NCBI RefSeq assembly: GCF_947504105.1
Contig: NZ_CANNGP010000008.1
Coordinates: forward strand, 78,801-142,800
DNA from: an uncultured Tateyamaria sp.
Lineage (GTDB): Bacteria; Pseudomonadota; Alphaproteobacteria; Rhodobacterales; Rhodobacteraceae
DNA: 64,000 nt
Direction: 5' to 3'
A program made the translations under genes and the position numbers. Below the pieces are notes generated by a model. That model saw only the letters and a program-made list of their open reading frames with translations. It did no database searches and was not told the DNA's origin. The stretch's first letter is position 1. Every line of letters starts with the position of its first letter. Shown piece after piece: positions 1 through 11,276 of the stretch.

Positions 1-3000
1 GCCTCGACGCCCATGATGGCAAGGATGTCATGGGGGGCGGGGTTGCCGTCCATGATGTAGTCACCCTTCTGGATGAAGTCGCCCTCGGCCACCGGGATGT
101 GCTTGCCCTTGGGCACCATGTACTCGACCTTCTCCATGGTCTCGTCACTGGGCTCAATCGCAATGCGGCGCTTGTTCTTGTAGTCCTTGCCAAAGCGCAC
201 ATAACCATCGATTTCCGCGATGATCGCGTGGTCCTTGGGACGACGGGCTTCGAACAGTTCAGCCACACGTGGCAGACCACCGGTAATGTCCTTGGTCTTG
301 GCACCTTCACGTGGAATGCGGGCCACGACGTCACCGGCGGCGACCTCCTGACCGTCTTCCACCGACAGAACCGCGTCCACGGACATGGCGTAAGTGATCG
401 GGTTGCCCGCATCGTTGCGCACGGGTTCCCCATCTTCACCCACCAGGATGATTTCCGGTTTCAGCTCGTTGCCCTTGGGTGCGGTCCGCCAGTCGATCAC
501 GATCTTCTGGGTCATGCCGGTCGCCTCATCGGTCTCGTCGCGCACGGCAAGGCCGCTGACAAGATCGACATACTTGGCTGTACCGGCCTTTTCCGCGATG
601 ATAGGCAGCGTGTAGGGGTCCCACTCAAACAGCTTGTCGCCGCGTTTCACATCCTGACCATCGGTCACGAACAATGTCGTGCCGTAGCCCAGCTTGTGGT
701 TCGCGCGCTCGTCGCCATTCTCGTCCTGGATCACCATCTTCATGTTCCGGCCCATGACCATAACCTGCCCTGCGGCATTGGTCAGGGTCTGGGGGTTCTC
801 AAAGACGATCTTGCCCTCTTGGCTTGCTTCCAGGAACGACTGCTGACCACCTTGGGCAACACCGCCGATGTGGAAGGTCCGCATCGTCAACTGTGTACCA
901 GGTTCACCGATGGATTGGGCAGCAATGATGCCAACCGCTTCGCCAGTATTCACCTTGGTCCCGCGTGCGAGGTCACGACCGTAGCACGTGGCGCAAACGC
1001 CCTCTTCTGCCTCACAGGTCAGCGGCGACCGGATGCGCATGGATTGCACGCCCATCTCTTCGATCATGTCTGACATGCGCTCGTCGATCAGAGTGCCCGC
1101 AGCAAGAATAACCTCATCGGTGCCCGGCTTGAGAACGTCATCCGCAGCCACACGGCCCAACACACGCTCGGCCAGCGATGCAACCACCTCACCGTCATTC
1201 ACAGCCGCTTCGGCTGTGATGGCGTTTTCGGTGCCGCAATCGTTGTCACGCACGATGCAGTCCTGCGCCACGTCCACCAGACGACGGGTCAGGTAACCCG
1301 AGTTCGCCGTCTTCAAGGCGGTGTCCGACAGACCTTTCCGCGCGCCGTGGGTCGAGTTGAAGTATTCAAGAACGGTCAGACCTTCCTTGAAGTTCGAGAT
1401 GATCGGCGTCTCGATGATGTCGCCGTTCGGCTTCGCCATCAGGCCGCGCATCCCGCCCAACTGCTTCATCTGCGTGACCGAGCCACGGGCACCGGAGTGC
1501 GCCATCATGTAGACCGAGTTCGGTTCCATTTCAGCGCCGCTCTCATCCGTCTTCTCGGCCGAGATGGAGCCCATCATGGCATCGGTGACCTTGTCGTTAC
1601 ATTTCGACCAGGCATCGACCACCTTGTTGTACTTCTCGCCCTGAGTGATCAGGCCATCCATGTACTGCTGTTCAAAGTCCTTCACCTGCTCACGCGTTTC
1701 GTCCACGATGGACCACTTGGTGTCGGGGATCAGCATGTCGTCCTTGCCGAACGAGATGCCCGCCTTGAACGCGTGACGGAAGCCCATGGTCATGATCTGG
1801 TCACAGAAGATGACCGACTCTTTCTGACCACAATAGCGATACACCGTGTCGATCACCTGCTGCACTTCCTTCTTCCGCAGAAGACGGTTCACCAGTGCAA
1901 ACGGTGCCTTGTTGTTGAGCGGCAGAAGCGCACCCAACAGGACACGACCGGGAGTCGTTTCGAACCGTTCCATCACCTCAAGCCCTTCGGGATTGATTTG
2001 CGGAATACGAGCGGTGATCTTGGAGTGCAGGTGCACAACACCAGCGTCGAGGGCGTGTTGCACTTCCTCGATCGAACCAAAGACCATGCCTTCGCCCTTC
2101 ATGCCTTCGCGTTCCAGGGTCACATAATAGAGACCCAGGATCATATCCTGCGAAGGAACAATGATCGGCGCACCGTTTGCAGGCGACAGAACGTTGTTCG
2201 TGGACATCATCAGAACGCGTGCTTCCAACTGCGCCTCAAGGCTCAGCGGGACGTGCACAGCCATCTGGTCACCGTCGAAGTCGGCGTTAAAAGCCGAACA
2301 AACGAGCGGGTGCAGCTGGATGGCTTTGCCTTCGATCAGCACGGGCTCGAACGCCTGAATGCCAAGACGGTGCAGCGTGGGCGCACGGTTCAGCATGACA
2401 GGGTGTTCGCGGATCACCTCGTCAAGGATATCCCAAACTTCGGGACGCTCTTTCTCGACCAGTTTCTTGGCTTGCTTAACCGTGGACGACAGCCCCTTCG
2501 CCTCAAGCCGCGAATAGATGAACGGCTTGAACAGTTCGAGCGCCATCTTCTTCGGAAGACCACATTGATGCAGCTTCAGTTCTGGCCCGGTCACGATGAC
2601 CGAACGGCCCGAGAAGTCGACCCGCTTACCCAAAAGGTTCTGACGGAAACGACCCTGCTTACCTTTCAGCATGTCCGACAGCGATTTCAGCGGGCGCTTG
2701 TTGGCACCCGTGATGACACGGCCACGACGGCCGTTGTCGAAGAGCGCATCGACAGATTCCTGCAACATCCGCTTTTCGTTGCGCACGATAATGTCAGGCG
2801 CGCGCAGTTCGATCAGACGCTTCAGACGGTTGTTCCGGTTGATGACCCGGCGATACAGATCGTTCAGGTCGGACGTCGCGAAACGACCCCCATCCAGCGG
2901 CACCAGAGGGCGCAGTTCCGGCGGGATCACGGGGATCACGGTCAGAACCATCCACTCCGGGCGGTTGCCGGACTCGAGGAACGACTCCACCACTTTCAGA

Positions 3001-3668
3001 CGCTTGATGATCTTCTTGGGCTTCAGCTCACCTGTCGCCTCTTTCAGATCGGCGCGCAGGGTCTCGGCCTCTTGCTCAAGGTCGATCTGGGACAGCATCT
3101 CGCGGATCGCTTCGGCACCGATATTCGCGGTGAAGGCGTCCATACCGAACGCGTCCTGCGCGTCCATGAACTCTTCTTCCGACAACATCTGGCCGTAGGA
3201 CAGGTCGGTCAGACCCGGCTCGGTCACCACGTAGTTTTCGAAGTACAGCACACGCTCCAGATCGCGCAGCGTCATGTCCAGCATCAGACCAATGCGGGAC
3301 GGCAGCGATTTCAGGAACCAGATATGCGCGACCGGGGCCGCCAGTTCGATGTGGCCCATGCGCTCGCGGCGGACCTTTTGCAGCGTGACTTCCACACCGC
3401 ATTTCTCGCAGACAACGCCGCGATATTTCATGCGCTTGTATTTGCCGCACAGGCATTCGTAATCTTTGATCGGGCCAAAGATACGTGCACAGAACAGGCC
3501 GTCACGCTCGGGTTTGAACGTGCGGTAGTTGATGGTCTCGGGCTTCTTGATCTCGCCAAATGACCACGAGAGGATGCGTTCGGGCGACGCCAAGCTCACC
3601 TTGATCTCGTCAAAGACCTTGGGCGGCGTCAACGGGTTGAACGGGTTGTTTGTCAGTTCCTGGTTCAT
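1..3668 (-). CDS. rpoC: DNA-directed RNA polymerase subunit beta' (partial, 3' end off the left edge)
   Basis: This is the catalytic beta' subunit of RNA polymerase. The frame is open from the ATG at 3668 to the window edge (1222 complete codons), so roughly the last 190 codons of a ~1400-residue protein are missing. The N-terminal zinc cysteines ([20 protein letters not shown]) lie near residue 70, the Mg-binding NADFDGD near residue 460, and the second zinc cluster ([11 protein letters not shown]) further on. A Shine-Dalgarno-like AAGGA sits about 8 bases before the ATG. It lies 77 bases downstream of rpoB in the usual rpoBC order. That spacer holds a strong palindrome (3711-3734). Confidence 0.98.
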   Translation of the reverse strand, partial: MNQELTNNPFNPLTPPKVFDEIKVSLASPERILSWSFGEIKKPETINYRTFKPERDGLFCARIFGPIKDYECLCGKYKRMKYRGVVCEKCGVEVTLQKVRRERMGHIELAAPVAHIWFLKSLPSRIGLMLDMTLRDLERVLYFENYVVTEPGLTDLSYGQMLSEEEFMDAQDAFGMDAFTANIGAEAIREMLSQIDLEQEAETLRADLKEATGELKPKKIIKRLKVVESFLESGNRPEWMVLTVIPVIPPELRPLVPLDGGRFATSDLNDLYRRVINRNNRLKRLIELRAPDIIVRNEKRMLQESVDALFDNGRRGRVITGANKRPLKSLSDMLKGKQGRFRQNLLGKRVDFSGRSVIVTGPELKLHQCGLPKKMALELFKPFIYSRLEAKGLSSTVKQAKKLVEKERPEVWDILDEVIREHPVMLNRAPTLHRLGIQAFEPVLIEGKAIQLHPLVCSAFNADFDGDQMAVHVPLSLEAQLEARVLMMSTNNVLSPANGAPIIVPSQDMILGLYYVTLEREGMKGEGMVFGSIEEVQHALDAGVVHLHSKITARIPQINPEGLEVMERFETTPGRVLLGALLPLNNKAPFALVNRLLRKKEVQQVIDTVYRYCGQKESVIFCDQIMTMGFRHAFKAGISFGKDDMLIPDTKWSIVDETREQVKDFEQQYMDGLITQGEKYNKVVDAWSKCNDKVTDAMMGSISAEKTDESGAEMEPNSVYMMAHSGARGSVTQMKQLGGMRGLMAKPNGDIIETPIISNFKEGLTVLEYFNSTHGARKGLSDTALKTANSGYLTRRLVDVAQDCIVRDNDCGTENAITAEAAVNDGEVVASLAERVLGRVAADDVLKPGTDEVILAAGTLIDERMSDMIEEMGVQSMRIRSPLTCEAEEGVCATCYGRDLARGTKVNTGEAVGIIAAQSIGEPGTQLTMRTFHIGGVAQGGQQSFLEASQEGKIVFENPQTLTNAAGQVMVMGRNMKMVIQDENGDERANHKLGYGTTLFVTDGQDVKRGDKLFEWDPYTLPIIAEKAGTAKYVDLVSGLAVRDETDEATGMTQKIVIDWRTAPKGNELKPEIILVGEDGEPVRNDAGNPITYAMSVDAVLSVEDGQEVAAGDVVARIPREGAKTKDITGGLPRVAELFEARRPKDHAIIAEIDGYVRFGKDYKNKRRIAIEPSDETMEKVEYMVPKGKHIPVAEGDFIQKGDYIMDGNPAPHDILAIMGVE

Positions 3669-3710
3669 TTTCAAATCCTTGAAAGGGGAGCGGAGGGAAG
3701 ATTGGAGCTG

Positions 3711-3734
3711 TAGGGCGGGGTTAACCCCGCCTTA
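3711..3734. repeat. GC-rich palindrome in the rpoB-rpoC spacer
   Basis: GGCGGGGTTAACCCCGCC (3714-3731) is a perfect 18-base palindrome. Outer A:T and T:A pairs extend it to 3711-3734 with one G:T pair. It fills much of the 77-base spacer. There is no T-run on the minus strand, so it does not look like an ordinary intrinsic terminator. It could be an RNA processing or stability hairpin, or an interspersed palindromic repeat. Confidence 0.75.
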
Positions 3735-3745
3735 CGATTGCGCCG

Positions 3746-6700
3746 CTATTCATCTTCCTCCGCATCCAGGAGTTCCATGTTGAGGCCCAGACCGCGGACC
3801 TCCTTGACCAGAACGTTGAACGATTCCGGCACGCCGGCTTCGAAGTTGTCCTCGCCCTTGACGATGCTTTCATAGACCTTGGTCCGGCCTGCCACGTCAT
3901 CCGACTTCACCGTCAGCATCTCTTGCAGGGTGTAGGCGGCGCCGTAAGCTTCCAGAGCCCAGACCTCCATCTCACCAAAGCGCTGACCACCGAACTGTGC
4001 CTTACCACCCAGCGGCTGCTGCGTAACAAGCGAGTACGGACCAGTCGAACGGGCGTGGATCTTGTCGTCCACAAGGTGGTGCAGCTTCAGCAGGTATTTG
4101 ATGCCCACGGTCACAGGGCGGGCAAATTGCTCGCCTGTACGACCGTCGAACAGTACCGACTGACCCGACGTCGAGAAGCCCGCACGCTCCAGAGCGTCGT
4201 TCACGTCCGCCTCTTTCGCACCGTCAAAGACGGGCGTGGCGATCGGAACACCGCGTGTGACGTTGCCAGCGGCTTCGACCATCCGCTCTTCGTCCATGCC
4301 CGAGATGCCCTCTTCGTAGACATCACCACCATAGGCGAGTTGCATCGCTTCACGCACCGGCGTCAGATCACCCGAACGACGGTACTCTTGCAGCGCCTCG
4401 TCCACGTTCACACCCAGACCGCGTGCGGCCCAGCCCATGTGTGTCTCAAGGATCTGACCGACGTTCATACGCGACGGAACACCCAGCGGGTTCAGACAGA
4501 AATCAACCGGCGTACCATCCGCGAGGAACGGCATGTCCTCCATCGGCACCACTTTCGAAATCACACCCTTGTTGCCGTGACGACCGGCCATCTTGTCGCC
4601 CGGTTGCAGCTTGCGCTTCACCGCCACGAACACCTTGACCATCTTCATCACGCCCGGGGGCAGATCGTCACCACGGCGCACCTTCTCGACCTTGTCTTCA
4701 AAACGGGCATCCAGGGCACGCTTCTGCGCCTCGTATTGCTCGTTCAGGGCCTCGACCACTTGCGCCGATTGCTCGTCCTTCAGGGCAATCTGCCACCATA
4801 CGGACCGTGGGAAAGCTTCCAGCAGATCCGCATCAACGTTCGAGCCTGCCTTGACGCCTTTCGGCCCCTTGGCGATCTCTTTGCCCAACAGCATGTCGCC
4901 CAGACGGGCATAGATGTTGCGGTCCAGAATGGTCAGCTCGTCGTCGCGGTCACGGGCAAGGCGTTCAACTTCCTCACGCTCGATCTGCAAGGCACGTTCG
5001 TCTTTTTCCACACCGTGGCGGTTAAAGACGCGCACCTCAACGACCGTGCCGAAATCACCGGGCTTCACACGCAGCGACGTGTCGCGCACGTCCGAGGCTT
5101 TCTCACCAAAGATGGCGCGCAGAAGCTTCTCTTCCGGCGTCATCGGGCTTTCGCCCTTCGGAGTGATCTTGCCCACCAGGATATCGCCCGGCTCAACGTC
5201 CGCACCGATATAAACGATGCCCGCTTCGTCGAGGTTGCGCAGGGCTTCCTCACCGACGTTCGGGATATCGCGGGTGATCTCTTCCGGCCCCAGCTTGGTG
5301 TCACGGGCGGCGACTTCGAATTCCTCGATGTGGATCGAGGTAAAGACGTCATCGCGCGACACACGTTCCGAGATCAGGATCGAGTCTTCGTAGTTATAGC
5401 CGTTCCACGGCATGAACGCGACAACCACGTTCTTGCCCAGCGCCAGTTCACCCATATCGGTGGACGGACCATCGGCAATCACTTCGCCCTTCTGAACCGT
5501 GTCACCCACCTTCACCAGCGGACGCTGGTTTATGCAGGTGTTCTGGTTCGAACGCTGGAACTTGCGCATGCGGTAGATGTCCACACCCGCGTCGCCCAGC
5601 TCGAGGTCATGCGTGGCACGGATCACGATCCGGGTGGCATCCACCTGGTCGATGATACCGGCACGTTTCGCCATGATGGCCGCACCAGAATCGCGCGCCA
5701 CAACTTCCTCGATGCCGGTGCCAACGAGCGGCGCCTCGGCTTGCAGAAGCGGAACCGCCTGACGTTGCATGTTCGACCCCATCAGGGCGCGGTTGGCGTC
5801 GTCATTTTCAAGGAACGGGATCAACGAAGCCGCGACCGACACCAACTGCTTCGGCGACACGTCGATCAGGTCAACCTGATCCACGGGCGCCAGCGTGTAG
5901 TCACCGGATTGACGGGTGTTCACCATCTCGTTGTTGAAGCGCCCTTCGGCATCCAGCGAGGCGTTCGCCTGAGCTACGGTGTGCCGCATTTCTTCGGTCG
6001 CGGACATGTAGTGCACTTCGTCCGTCACCTGACCTTCGTTCACCACGCGGTAGGGTGTTTCGATGAAGCCGTACTTGTTCACGCGGGCGAAGGTCGCCAG
6101 CGAGTTGATCAGACCGATATTCGGCCCTTCCGGCGTTTCAATCGGACACATCCGACCATAGTGGGTCGGGTGTACGTCGCGCACCTCAAAGCCAGCGCGC
6201 TCACGGGTCAGACCACCCGGCCCAAGCGCCGACAGGCGGCGTTTGTGCGTCACTTCGGACAGCGGGTTGGTTTGGTCCATAAACTGCGACAGCTGCGACG
6301 AGCCAAAGAACTCGCGCACAGCGGCGGCTGCAGGTTTCGCGTTGATCAGGTCCTGCGGCATGACCGTGTCAATTTCCACCGACGACATGCGCTCCTTGAT
6401 CGCACGCTCCATACGCAGCAGACCAACACGGTACTGGTTCTCCATCAGCTCGCCGACAGAGCGGACACGACGGTTGCCGAGGTGGTCGATATCGTCCACG
6501 TCGCCCTTGCCGTCACGCAGTTCGACCAACGCCTTGATGCAGGACACGATATCTTCGCGGCGCAGGGTGCGCTGCGTGTCTTCGGCGTCCAGGGCCAGAC
6601 GCATGTTCATCTTGACCCGGCCAACGGCGCTGAGGTCATAGCGCTCGCTATCAAAGAACAGCGTGTCAAACAGGGCGCTTGCCGCATCAACGGTGGGCGG

Positions 6701-7882
6701 CTCGCCCGGACGCATGACGCGGTAGATGTCCATGAGCGCAGTTTCGCGGTTCATGTTCTTGTCGGTGGCCATGGTGTTGCGCATGTATGGGCCGACATTG
6801 ACGTTATCGATGTCCAGAACCGGAATGTCGGTGATACCCGCATCCACCAGTTCCTTGACCGTGCCGCCGATCAGATCACCGTCCTTGTCGTATTCCAGGG
6901 TCAGCTCATCACCGGCTTCAACATAGATCGCGCCGTTTTCTTCATTGATGATGTCCTTGGCGACGAATTTTCCAACGATATGCTCATAAGGGACCATCAG
7001 CTCGGTGACGTTGCCCTCGTCCATCAATTTCTTGACGGCGCGCGGGGTGACTTTTTTGCCCGCTTCAGCAATCACTTCGCCGGTTTTGGCATCGACCAGA
7101 TCATACGTGGGACGGGTACCGCGCACGCGCTCGGGGAAGAACGGTGTGACCCAGCCCTTGTTCTTCTTCAGCTTGTAGCTGACGGTGTTGTAGTAGGCGT
7201 CCATGATCGCTTCCTGGTCCAGGCCAAGAGCGTACAGGAGCGTGGTCACCGGCAATTTGCGGCGACGGTCGATCCGGGCAAACACGATGTCCTTGGCGTC
7301 GAACTCGAAGTCCAGCCAGCTGCCGCGATAGGGAATGATGCGGCAGGCGAACAGCAGTTTACCGGATGAATGGGTCTTGCCCTTGTCGTGATCAAAGAAC
7401 ACACCGGGCGATCGGTGCATCTGGGACACGATCACACGCTCGGTGCCGTTCACGATGAACGTCCCGTTCGGGGTCATCAGGGGCATGTCGCCCATGAACA
7501 CGTCCTGTTCCTTGATGTCCTTGACGGACTTCGCGCCCGTGTCCTCGTCGATATCAAATACGATCAGACGCAAGGTAACCTTCAGCGGCGCGCTGTAGGT
7601 CATGTCGCGCTGCTGGCATTCCTCAACGTCGTATTTCGGCTTTTCCAGCTCGTACTTGACGTATTCCAACACAGAGGTTTCGTTGAAGTCCTTGATCGGA
7701 AACACCGACTGGAACACACCCATGATGCCTTCGCCGTCCATGGGCGTGGGCTCATCACCGGAATTCAGGAACAGGTCATACGAGGATTTTTGAACCTCGA
7801 TGAGGTTGGGCATATCCAGCACTTCGCGGATTTTGCCATAATATTTACGAAGACGTTTCTGGCCAAGGAACGTTTGCGCCAT
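3746..7882 (-). CDS. rpoB: DNA-directed RNA polymerase subunit beta
   Basis: This is the RNA polymerase beta subunit, 1378 residues. I start it at the ATG at 7882 ([13 protein letters not shown]), because AAGGTGA lies just upstream; an in-frame start 19 codons earlier has no support. The rifampicin-binding region ([23 protein letters not shown], from about residue 527) has the wild-type Asp, His and Ser positions, predicting rifampicin sensitivity. The conserved blocks [12 protein letters not shown] and [15 protein letters not shown] are present near the C-terminus. It is co-oriented with rplJL upstream and rpoC downstream. Confidence 0.99.
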   Translation of the reverse strand: MAQTFLGQKRLRKYYGKIREVLDMPNLIEVQKSSYDLFLNSGDEPTPMDGEGIMGVFQSVFPIKDFNETSVLEYVKYELEKPKYDVEECQQRDMTYSAPLKVTLRLIVFDIDEDTGAKSVKDIKEQDVFMGDMPLMTPNGTFIVNGTERVIVSQMHRSPGVFFDHDKGKTHSSGKLLFACRIIPYRGSWLDFEFDAKDIVFARIDRRRKLPVTTLLYALGLDQEAIMDAYYNTVSYKLKKNKGWVTPFFPERVRGTRPTYDLVDAKTGEVIAEAGKKVTPRAVKKLMDEGNVTELMVPYEHIVGKFVAKDIINEENGAIYVEAGDELTLEYDKDGDLIGGTVKELVDAGITDIPVLDIDNVNVGPYMRNTMATDKNMNRETALMDIYRVMRPGEPPTVDAASALFDTLFFDSERYDLSAVGRVKMNMRLALDAEDTQRTLRREDIVSCIKALVELRDGKGDVDDIDHLGNRRVRSVGELMENQYRVGLLRMERAIKERMSSVEIDTVMPQDLINAKPAAAAVREFFGSSQLSQFMDQTNPLSEVTHKRRLSALGPGGLTRERAGFEVRDVHPTHYGRMCPIETPEGPNIGLINSLATFARVNKYGFIETPYRVVNEGQVTDEVHYMSATEEMRHTVAQANASLDAEGRFNNEMVNTRQSGDYTLAPVDQVDLIDVSPKQLVSVAASLIPFLENDDANRALMGSNMQRQAVPLLQAEAPLVGTGIEEVVARDSGAAIMAKRAGIIDQVDATRIVIRATHDLELGDAGVDIYRMRKFQRSNQNTCINQRPLVKVGDTVQKGEVIADGPSTDMGELALGKNVVVAFMPWNGYNYEDSILISERVSRDDVFTSIHIEEFEVAARDTKLGPEEITRDIPNVGEEALRNLDEAGIVYIGADVEPGDILVGKITPKGESPMTPEEKLLRAIFGEKASDVRDTSLRVKPGDFGTVVEVRVFNRHGVEKDERALQIEREEVERLARDRDDELTILDRNIYARLGDMLLGKEIAKGPKGVKAGSNVDADLLEAFPRSVWWQIALKDEQSAQVVEALNEQYEAQKRALDARFEDKVEKVRRGDDLPPGVMKMVKVFVAVKRKLQPGDKMAGRHGNKGVISKVVPMEDMPFLADGTPVDFCLNPLGVPSRMNVGQILETHMGWAARGLGVNVDEALQEYRRSGDLTPVREAMQLAYGGDVYEEGISGMDEERMVEAAGNVTRGVPIATPVFDGAKEADVNDALERAGFSTSGQSVLFDGRTGEQFARPVTVGIKYLLKLHHLVDDKIHARSTGPYSLVTQQPLGGKAQFGGQRFGEMEVWALEAYGAAYTLQEMLTVKSDDVAGRTKVYESIVKGEDNFEAGVPESFNVLVKEVRGLGLNMELLDAEEDE

Positions 7883-8174
7883 ACTTAAGTCACCTTTCAG
7901 CGTTTCTCTGGACACTGCAATGCCGTCGGGCTCCGGCACGCTGCACCCGTGAGACGATGGGTTTCAGGTCAATTCATGGCCGCCGTCCCACCGGCAGCCT
8001 CCCGACCTTGCAAACCGCATCTTGGAAAAGACTTTTCAGGAAAGCCCTTACCAAGACGGGTCGGGCCGGACGCGCGATATGCGCATCCAGCCCATGATTT
8101 TCAAGTGGGGGTGTGGAATTCGGCAAGAATTCCCGTCGCCCTTGATACACAAAGGCCCCCCGTCCCTAAAGGAC
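7883..8174 (-). other. rplL-rpoB intergenic spacer
   Basis: These 292 bases separate rplL from rpoB. The only clear structure is the stem-loop at 8115-8133. Spacers at this position in other bacteria contain attenuators and RNase III sites that lower rpoBC output relative to L7/L12. No open frame here resembles a protein. Confidence 0.6.
8115..8133 (-). promoter_or_regulatory. Stem-loop between rplL and rpoB (attenuation/processing candidate)
   Basis: The arms GGAATTC and GAATTCC (7 base pairs) enclose a 5-base loop. No T-run follows on the minus strand, so RNA processing or a weak pause fits better than intrinsic termination. The regulatory role is inferred from position only. Confidence 0.5.
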
Positions 8175-8552
8175 TTAGGCCAGTTCGACCTCGGCGCCAG
8201 CTGCTTCCAGCTTGCCTTTGATCTCTTCGGCTTCGTCTTTGCCGCAGCCTTCCTTGATCTTGCCACCGGCTTCGACCAGGTCCTTGGCTTCTTTCAGGCC
8301 CAGACCGGTGATGCCGCGTACTTCCTTGATCACGTTGATCTTGGAAGCGCCAGCGTTTTTCAGGACGACGTCGAATTCCGACTTCTCTTCCTCAGCTGCG
8401 CCACCGGCGTCGCCTGCAGGGCCAGCCATCATCACTGCGCCGCCAGCGGCGGGCTCGATGCCGTACTCGTCCTTGAGGATGGTTTTCAGTTCTTGTGCTT
8501 CCAGCAGGGTCAGACCAACGATCTCTTCTGCCAGTTTCTTCAGATCAGCCAT
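8175..8552 (-). CDS. rplL: 50S ribosomal protein L7/L12
   Basis: This is the stalk protein that recruits GTPase translation factors to the ribosome; 125 residues, the usual length. The N-terminal dimerisation part ([20 protein letters not shown]) is followed by an Ala/Gly-rich hinge at about residues 35-55 ([21 protein letters not shown]). The C-terminal domain contains [21 protein letters not shown] and [12 protein letters not shown]. It lies 69 bases downstream of rplJ, with which it forms the L10(L12)n complex. Confidence 0.98.
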   Translation of the reverse strand: MADLKKLAEEIVGLTLLEAQELKTILKDEYGIEPAAGGAVMMAGPAGDAGGAAEEEKSEFDVVLKNAGASKINVIKEVRGITGLGLKEAKDLVEAGGKIKEGCGKDEAEEIKGKLEAAGAEVELA

Positions 8553-8621
8553 TTTATCAGCTCTTTCCGTTTACAGTGTGTTCCAACGCGCGTGATATCC
8601 GCACGCCAATCAGACAATGCC

Positions 8622-9134
8622 TTAGGCCGCCTTTTCCTCGATGGTCGAGAGAACGGAGGCGATGTTGCTTGCAGGTGCGCCAATGGCCCCGGCGATGTTC
8701 GATGCAGGTGCGCCAAGCATGCCCGCGATGGTGCTGATAAGCTCCTCGCGCGAAGGCATCTTCGACACAGCCGTCACACCGGCCCGGTCCAACGCGTTCT
8801 CACCCATGGCACCACCAAGGATCACGAACTTGTCGTTTTCCTTGGCAAAGTCCTCGGACACCTTGGCGGCTGCCACGGGGTCTTCGGAAAAGGTCAGAAC
8901 GGTCATGCCCGTCAGGTAATCACCGATGCTTTCGCATGGCTTCCCATCCAGGGCGATCTTGGCGAGCCTGTTTTTTGCAACCCGAACAGAAGCTTCCGCG
9001 TCACGGGCACGTGCGCGCAGGTCCTGCATTTCGGCGACTGTCAGACCGGCGTAGTGGGCAACCACGACGACGCCAGAGCTTTCAAAGATCTGGCCGAGTT
9101 CCTCGACCACTTTCTCTTTCTGGGCTCTATCCAC
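8622..9134 (-). CDS. rplJ: 50S ribosomal protein L10
   Basis: This is the base of the ribosomal stalk, 170 residues. I chose the GTG at 9134 as start (reading [14 protein letters not shown]) because GGAGA lies 5-6 bases upstream and the family begins this way. An in-frame start 39 codons earlier would run through the leader. Recognisable segments are [18 protein letters not shown] and [12 protein letters not shown]. The C-terminal helix that carries L7/L12 dimers ends [11 protein letters not shown]. It is followed by rplL. Confidence 0.97.
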   Translation of the reverse strand: MDRAQKEKVVEELGQIFESSGVVVVAHYAGLTVAEMQDLRARARDAEASVRVAKNRLAKIALDGKPCESIGDYLTGMTVLTFSEDPVAAAKVSEDFAKENDKFVILGGAMGENALDRAGVTAVSKMPSREELISTIAGMLGAPASNIAGAIGAPASNIASVLSTIEEKAA

Positions 9135-9566
9135 AGCTTTCTCCAAATTTGGGGGCCTTGATGGTCCCCGGCTCAGTTTGCACCGGATCACTCCGGCGGT
9201 TTGGTCCTCGAAATACACGGGTCCAAAGCCGCCCGAGGCTCGACAGAGCATCTGAGCCTAACGTGGCCTGTTCCCGCCTCAGGCAGGAATTATGACTGGC
9301 CTATCCCAGTCACCCACCGTCTCGGACGAAATGAGGGCTTGCCGAATCACACGGAAGCCCTCGCGAGTTGGTTAGTCGGTTTGGGCCGGAATGCCAAGGG
9401 GGTAAGGGTAGAAGAGGCGACACGGTGATCACGCCTACCGGACAAAACACCGGCCGAGACTGCAGAATTTACCCCCTACAATCAGCGAACAATTAAACTG
9501 CACGGGCCCCGAATCCGTTAACGAAACTGAAGGGCGGAAGTTATCGCAGCCACGCACAGAGACAAA
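9135..9566 (-). promoter_or_regulatory. rplJ leader region (candidate autoregulatory L10 leader)
   Basis: These 432 non-coding bases precede rplJ. On the minus strand the block at about 9259-9335 contains several nested inverted repeats, including GACTGG/CCAGTC (9294-9314), next to ATAATTCCTGCC. This layout resembles L10-binding leaders that let L10(L12)n repress rplJL. A possible promoter (TTGGCA, 17 bases, TAACCA) lies near 9370-9400. The repeats are visible; the L10 role is inferred from position and family knowledge. Confidence 0.5.
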
Positions 9567-11276
9567 TTAGTTTCTTCGAAGCAATATACGGACCGCTCTC
9601 TTTATCCGGGCGCCCATGCTCGGGCTGTAGAGAGCATTTTGCCAGTTAACTTCTCTCCAAAGTTGGTGATCAAGCCGGCCTTCAATAAATGCAATCTCTT
9701 CACTTGATAGATCGCTTGTACGATTCTCTAATCTATATTTTGCACGGTAATCTTCCGTGGTAAGCTCCGATTGCCCCCGTGACTCGACAGCATGTTCGGG
9801 AAACCCGGGTGCATTTTCGATTTTTTGAAGCCGCGCCGACAAGAGGTCCAGGAATTTCTCCTCATTTCGCAACAAATCCTCATAGGATACGAACATGACG
9901 TCATCGCCATATATTGACCTAAGCCGAAGATAACTACGCATCTTCATTTGGTAGATTTCCAGTGGACCGGTATCAAATGGCGCCACAACCCTGTCGCGAA
10001 CAGATACACCCATAGGCCGAGATAGAAATTCACCAAAGTCGTTATTGCTGTCAAACAATTTGACTGGATTATTCCCTCCCTTAAAGTAAGACTTAAGCCA
10101 GAAATACGGGTCTTTATAAATGCAAAGAAACAGTGTATTGCCGACGTAAGGCGACTGTGAAATTATGTCAAAAGCCGGCGCACCATGCTCCCAGCCCAAT
10201 CCATTTTGTAGAATAATAGAGTCGGAAATATCAACTACCGTATTCTTTGTTTTTCTCTTAAATTTTCCAAGAGCATCGTATATCTGAGATTTCGCAGAAT
10301 TCAAATCGTTTGCGGAATTCAAAACCCGAGCATCATAATTAGATTTAATTACTCCTCGCAGAAGGTTTGTGCCAGTGTTCCGCTCGCCGTAAATCTTAAC
10401 AAAAGGCTTCTTGCGTCCGTCAAGCCGGGATCGTCGGATCCGCAGTTCATTCACAATGGCCTGACATTGCAGATATTGTAAGTTAACGCCTAACTGTTTG
10501 AAAAGCACTTGGTTAGCAATGCGGCTTGCGCCACTTAAATATAAATATTTAGGCGTATAGTGCGCAAGTACGACATGCTCCATATACCCCCGGCGCGGTC
10601 GTACATTAAAGCCACGTTCAGTGGGTTTGGAAATCTGCGGTCCCCCGGCAAACGGAGTTAAGGGCAGTGCCACCTGATCAAGCCAGGGTCGTTTATTTTC
10701 AATATTGGTCGCTCGGTCGATGGTTTGCGCCGCTTTCAGCCACGCTTGTCCAAACCCGGAATCTTTGGAAAATGATACCATGCCCGCATTGTAGTATGCT
10801 GGCACTGTCCGTAGCTCGCTCAGCTCAATATGGGGAATATCGGCCTGAGTTGCCCCAAAAAGTTGGTATACCTGCTCCCACTGAGATAAATTGCCCCAAT
10901 CCTGCCCAAGTGAATACGTCAAGACAACCGGATCTTGAACTACGGGATCCAAGCTCGTTTCCCTCAGGAACAGCATGTCACTGTCCAGAAAAATTACGCG
11001 ATCCTCACCAAATTCTTGATTACAGATCAGTATCTTGTTTCCGTGCGGGTAAGGTGTTTCAAAGAAACTCTGATCGGGGAGATTTCTAAGCCTTACTCTT
11101 AGGGTTTGGAAAAAATGCTCGTGCTCTTGCGACATGTGGTCAGCGTCTGACGGATCAATAAAAGCATAAAGCGCAACATCGGGATTCAGAAAGTTCCGCA
11201 CTGATGACGCTAGCACAAGGCTTTGCCATTCCAGTGAATGCCCCGGCTTAAACATGAAAGCAATTGCTACAGACAC
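9567..11276 (-). CDS. Glycosyltransferase-like / sulfotransferase-like fusion protein
   Basis: A 569-residue protein with two apparent catalytic halves. Residues 1-250 resemble a nucleotide-sugar transferase: an alternating hydrophobic start (SVAIAFMF), a DSD metal-binding motif at 98-100 within VIFLDSDMLFL, and YYNAGMVSF near 161-169. Residues 290-560 resemble a PAPS-dependent sulfotransferase: FVKIYGERNTGTNLLRG at about 292-308 (5'-phosphosulfate loop) and CIYKDPYFWLKSYF at 385-398 (3'-phosphate motif). The start is a GTG at 11276 with a weak ribosome site. The gene is visibly richer in A+T than its neighbours and interrupts the ribosomal protein cluster. A cell-surface or exopolysaccharide role is inferred; the substrate is unknown. 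Confidence 0.75.
   Translation of the reverse strand: MSVAIAFMFKPGHSLEWQSLVLASSVRNFLNPDVALYAFIDPSDADHMSQEHEHFFQTLRVRLRNLPDQSFFETPYPHGNKILICNQEFGEDRVIFLDSDMLFLRETSLDPVVQDPVVLTYSLGQDWGNLSQWEQVYQLFGATQADIPHIELSELRTVPAYYNAGMVSFSKDSGFGQAWLKAAQTIDRATNIENKRPWLDQVALPLTPFAGGPQISKPTERGFNVRPRRGYMEHVVLAHYTPKYLYLSGASRIANQVLFKQLGVNLQYLQCQAIVNELRIRRSRLDGRKKPFVKIYGERNTGTNLLRGVIKSNYDARVLNSANDLNSAKSQIYDALGKFKRKTKNTVVDISDSIILQNGLGWEHGAPAFDIISQSPYVGNTLFLCIYKDPYFWLKSYFKGGNNPVKLFDSNNDFGEFLSRPMGVSVRDRVVAPFDTGPLEIYQMKMRSYLRLRSIYGDDVMFVSYEDLLRNEEKFLDLLSARLQKIENAPGFPEHAVESRGQSELTTEDYRAKYRLENRTSDLSSEEIAFIEGRLDHQLWREVNWQNALYSPSMGARIKRAVRILLRRN

Noticed and set aside
1347..3563. A 738-codon open frame on the plus strand opposite rpoC
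   Set aside because: It is antisense to the conserved rpoC frame; its Arg/His/Gln-rich sequence is a by-product of strong third-position GC bias.
3923..7369. A 1148-codon open frame on the plus strand opposite rpoB
   Set aside because: Antisense to rpoB, with no conserved motifs and no ribosome site; a compositional shadow.
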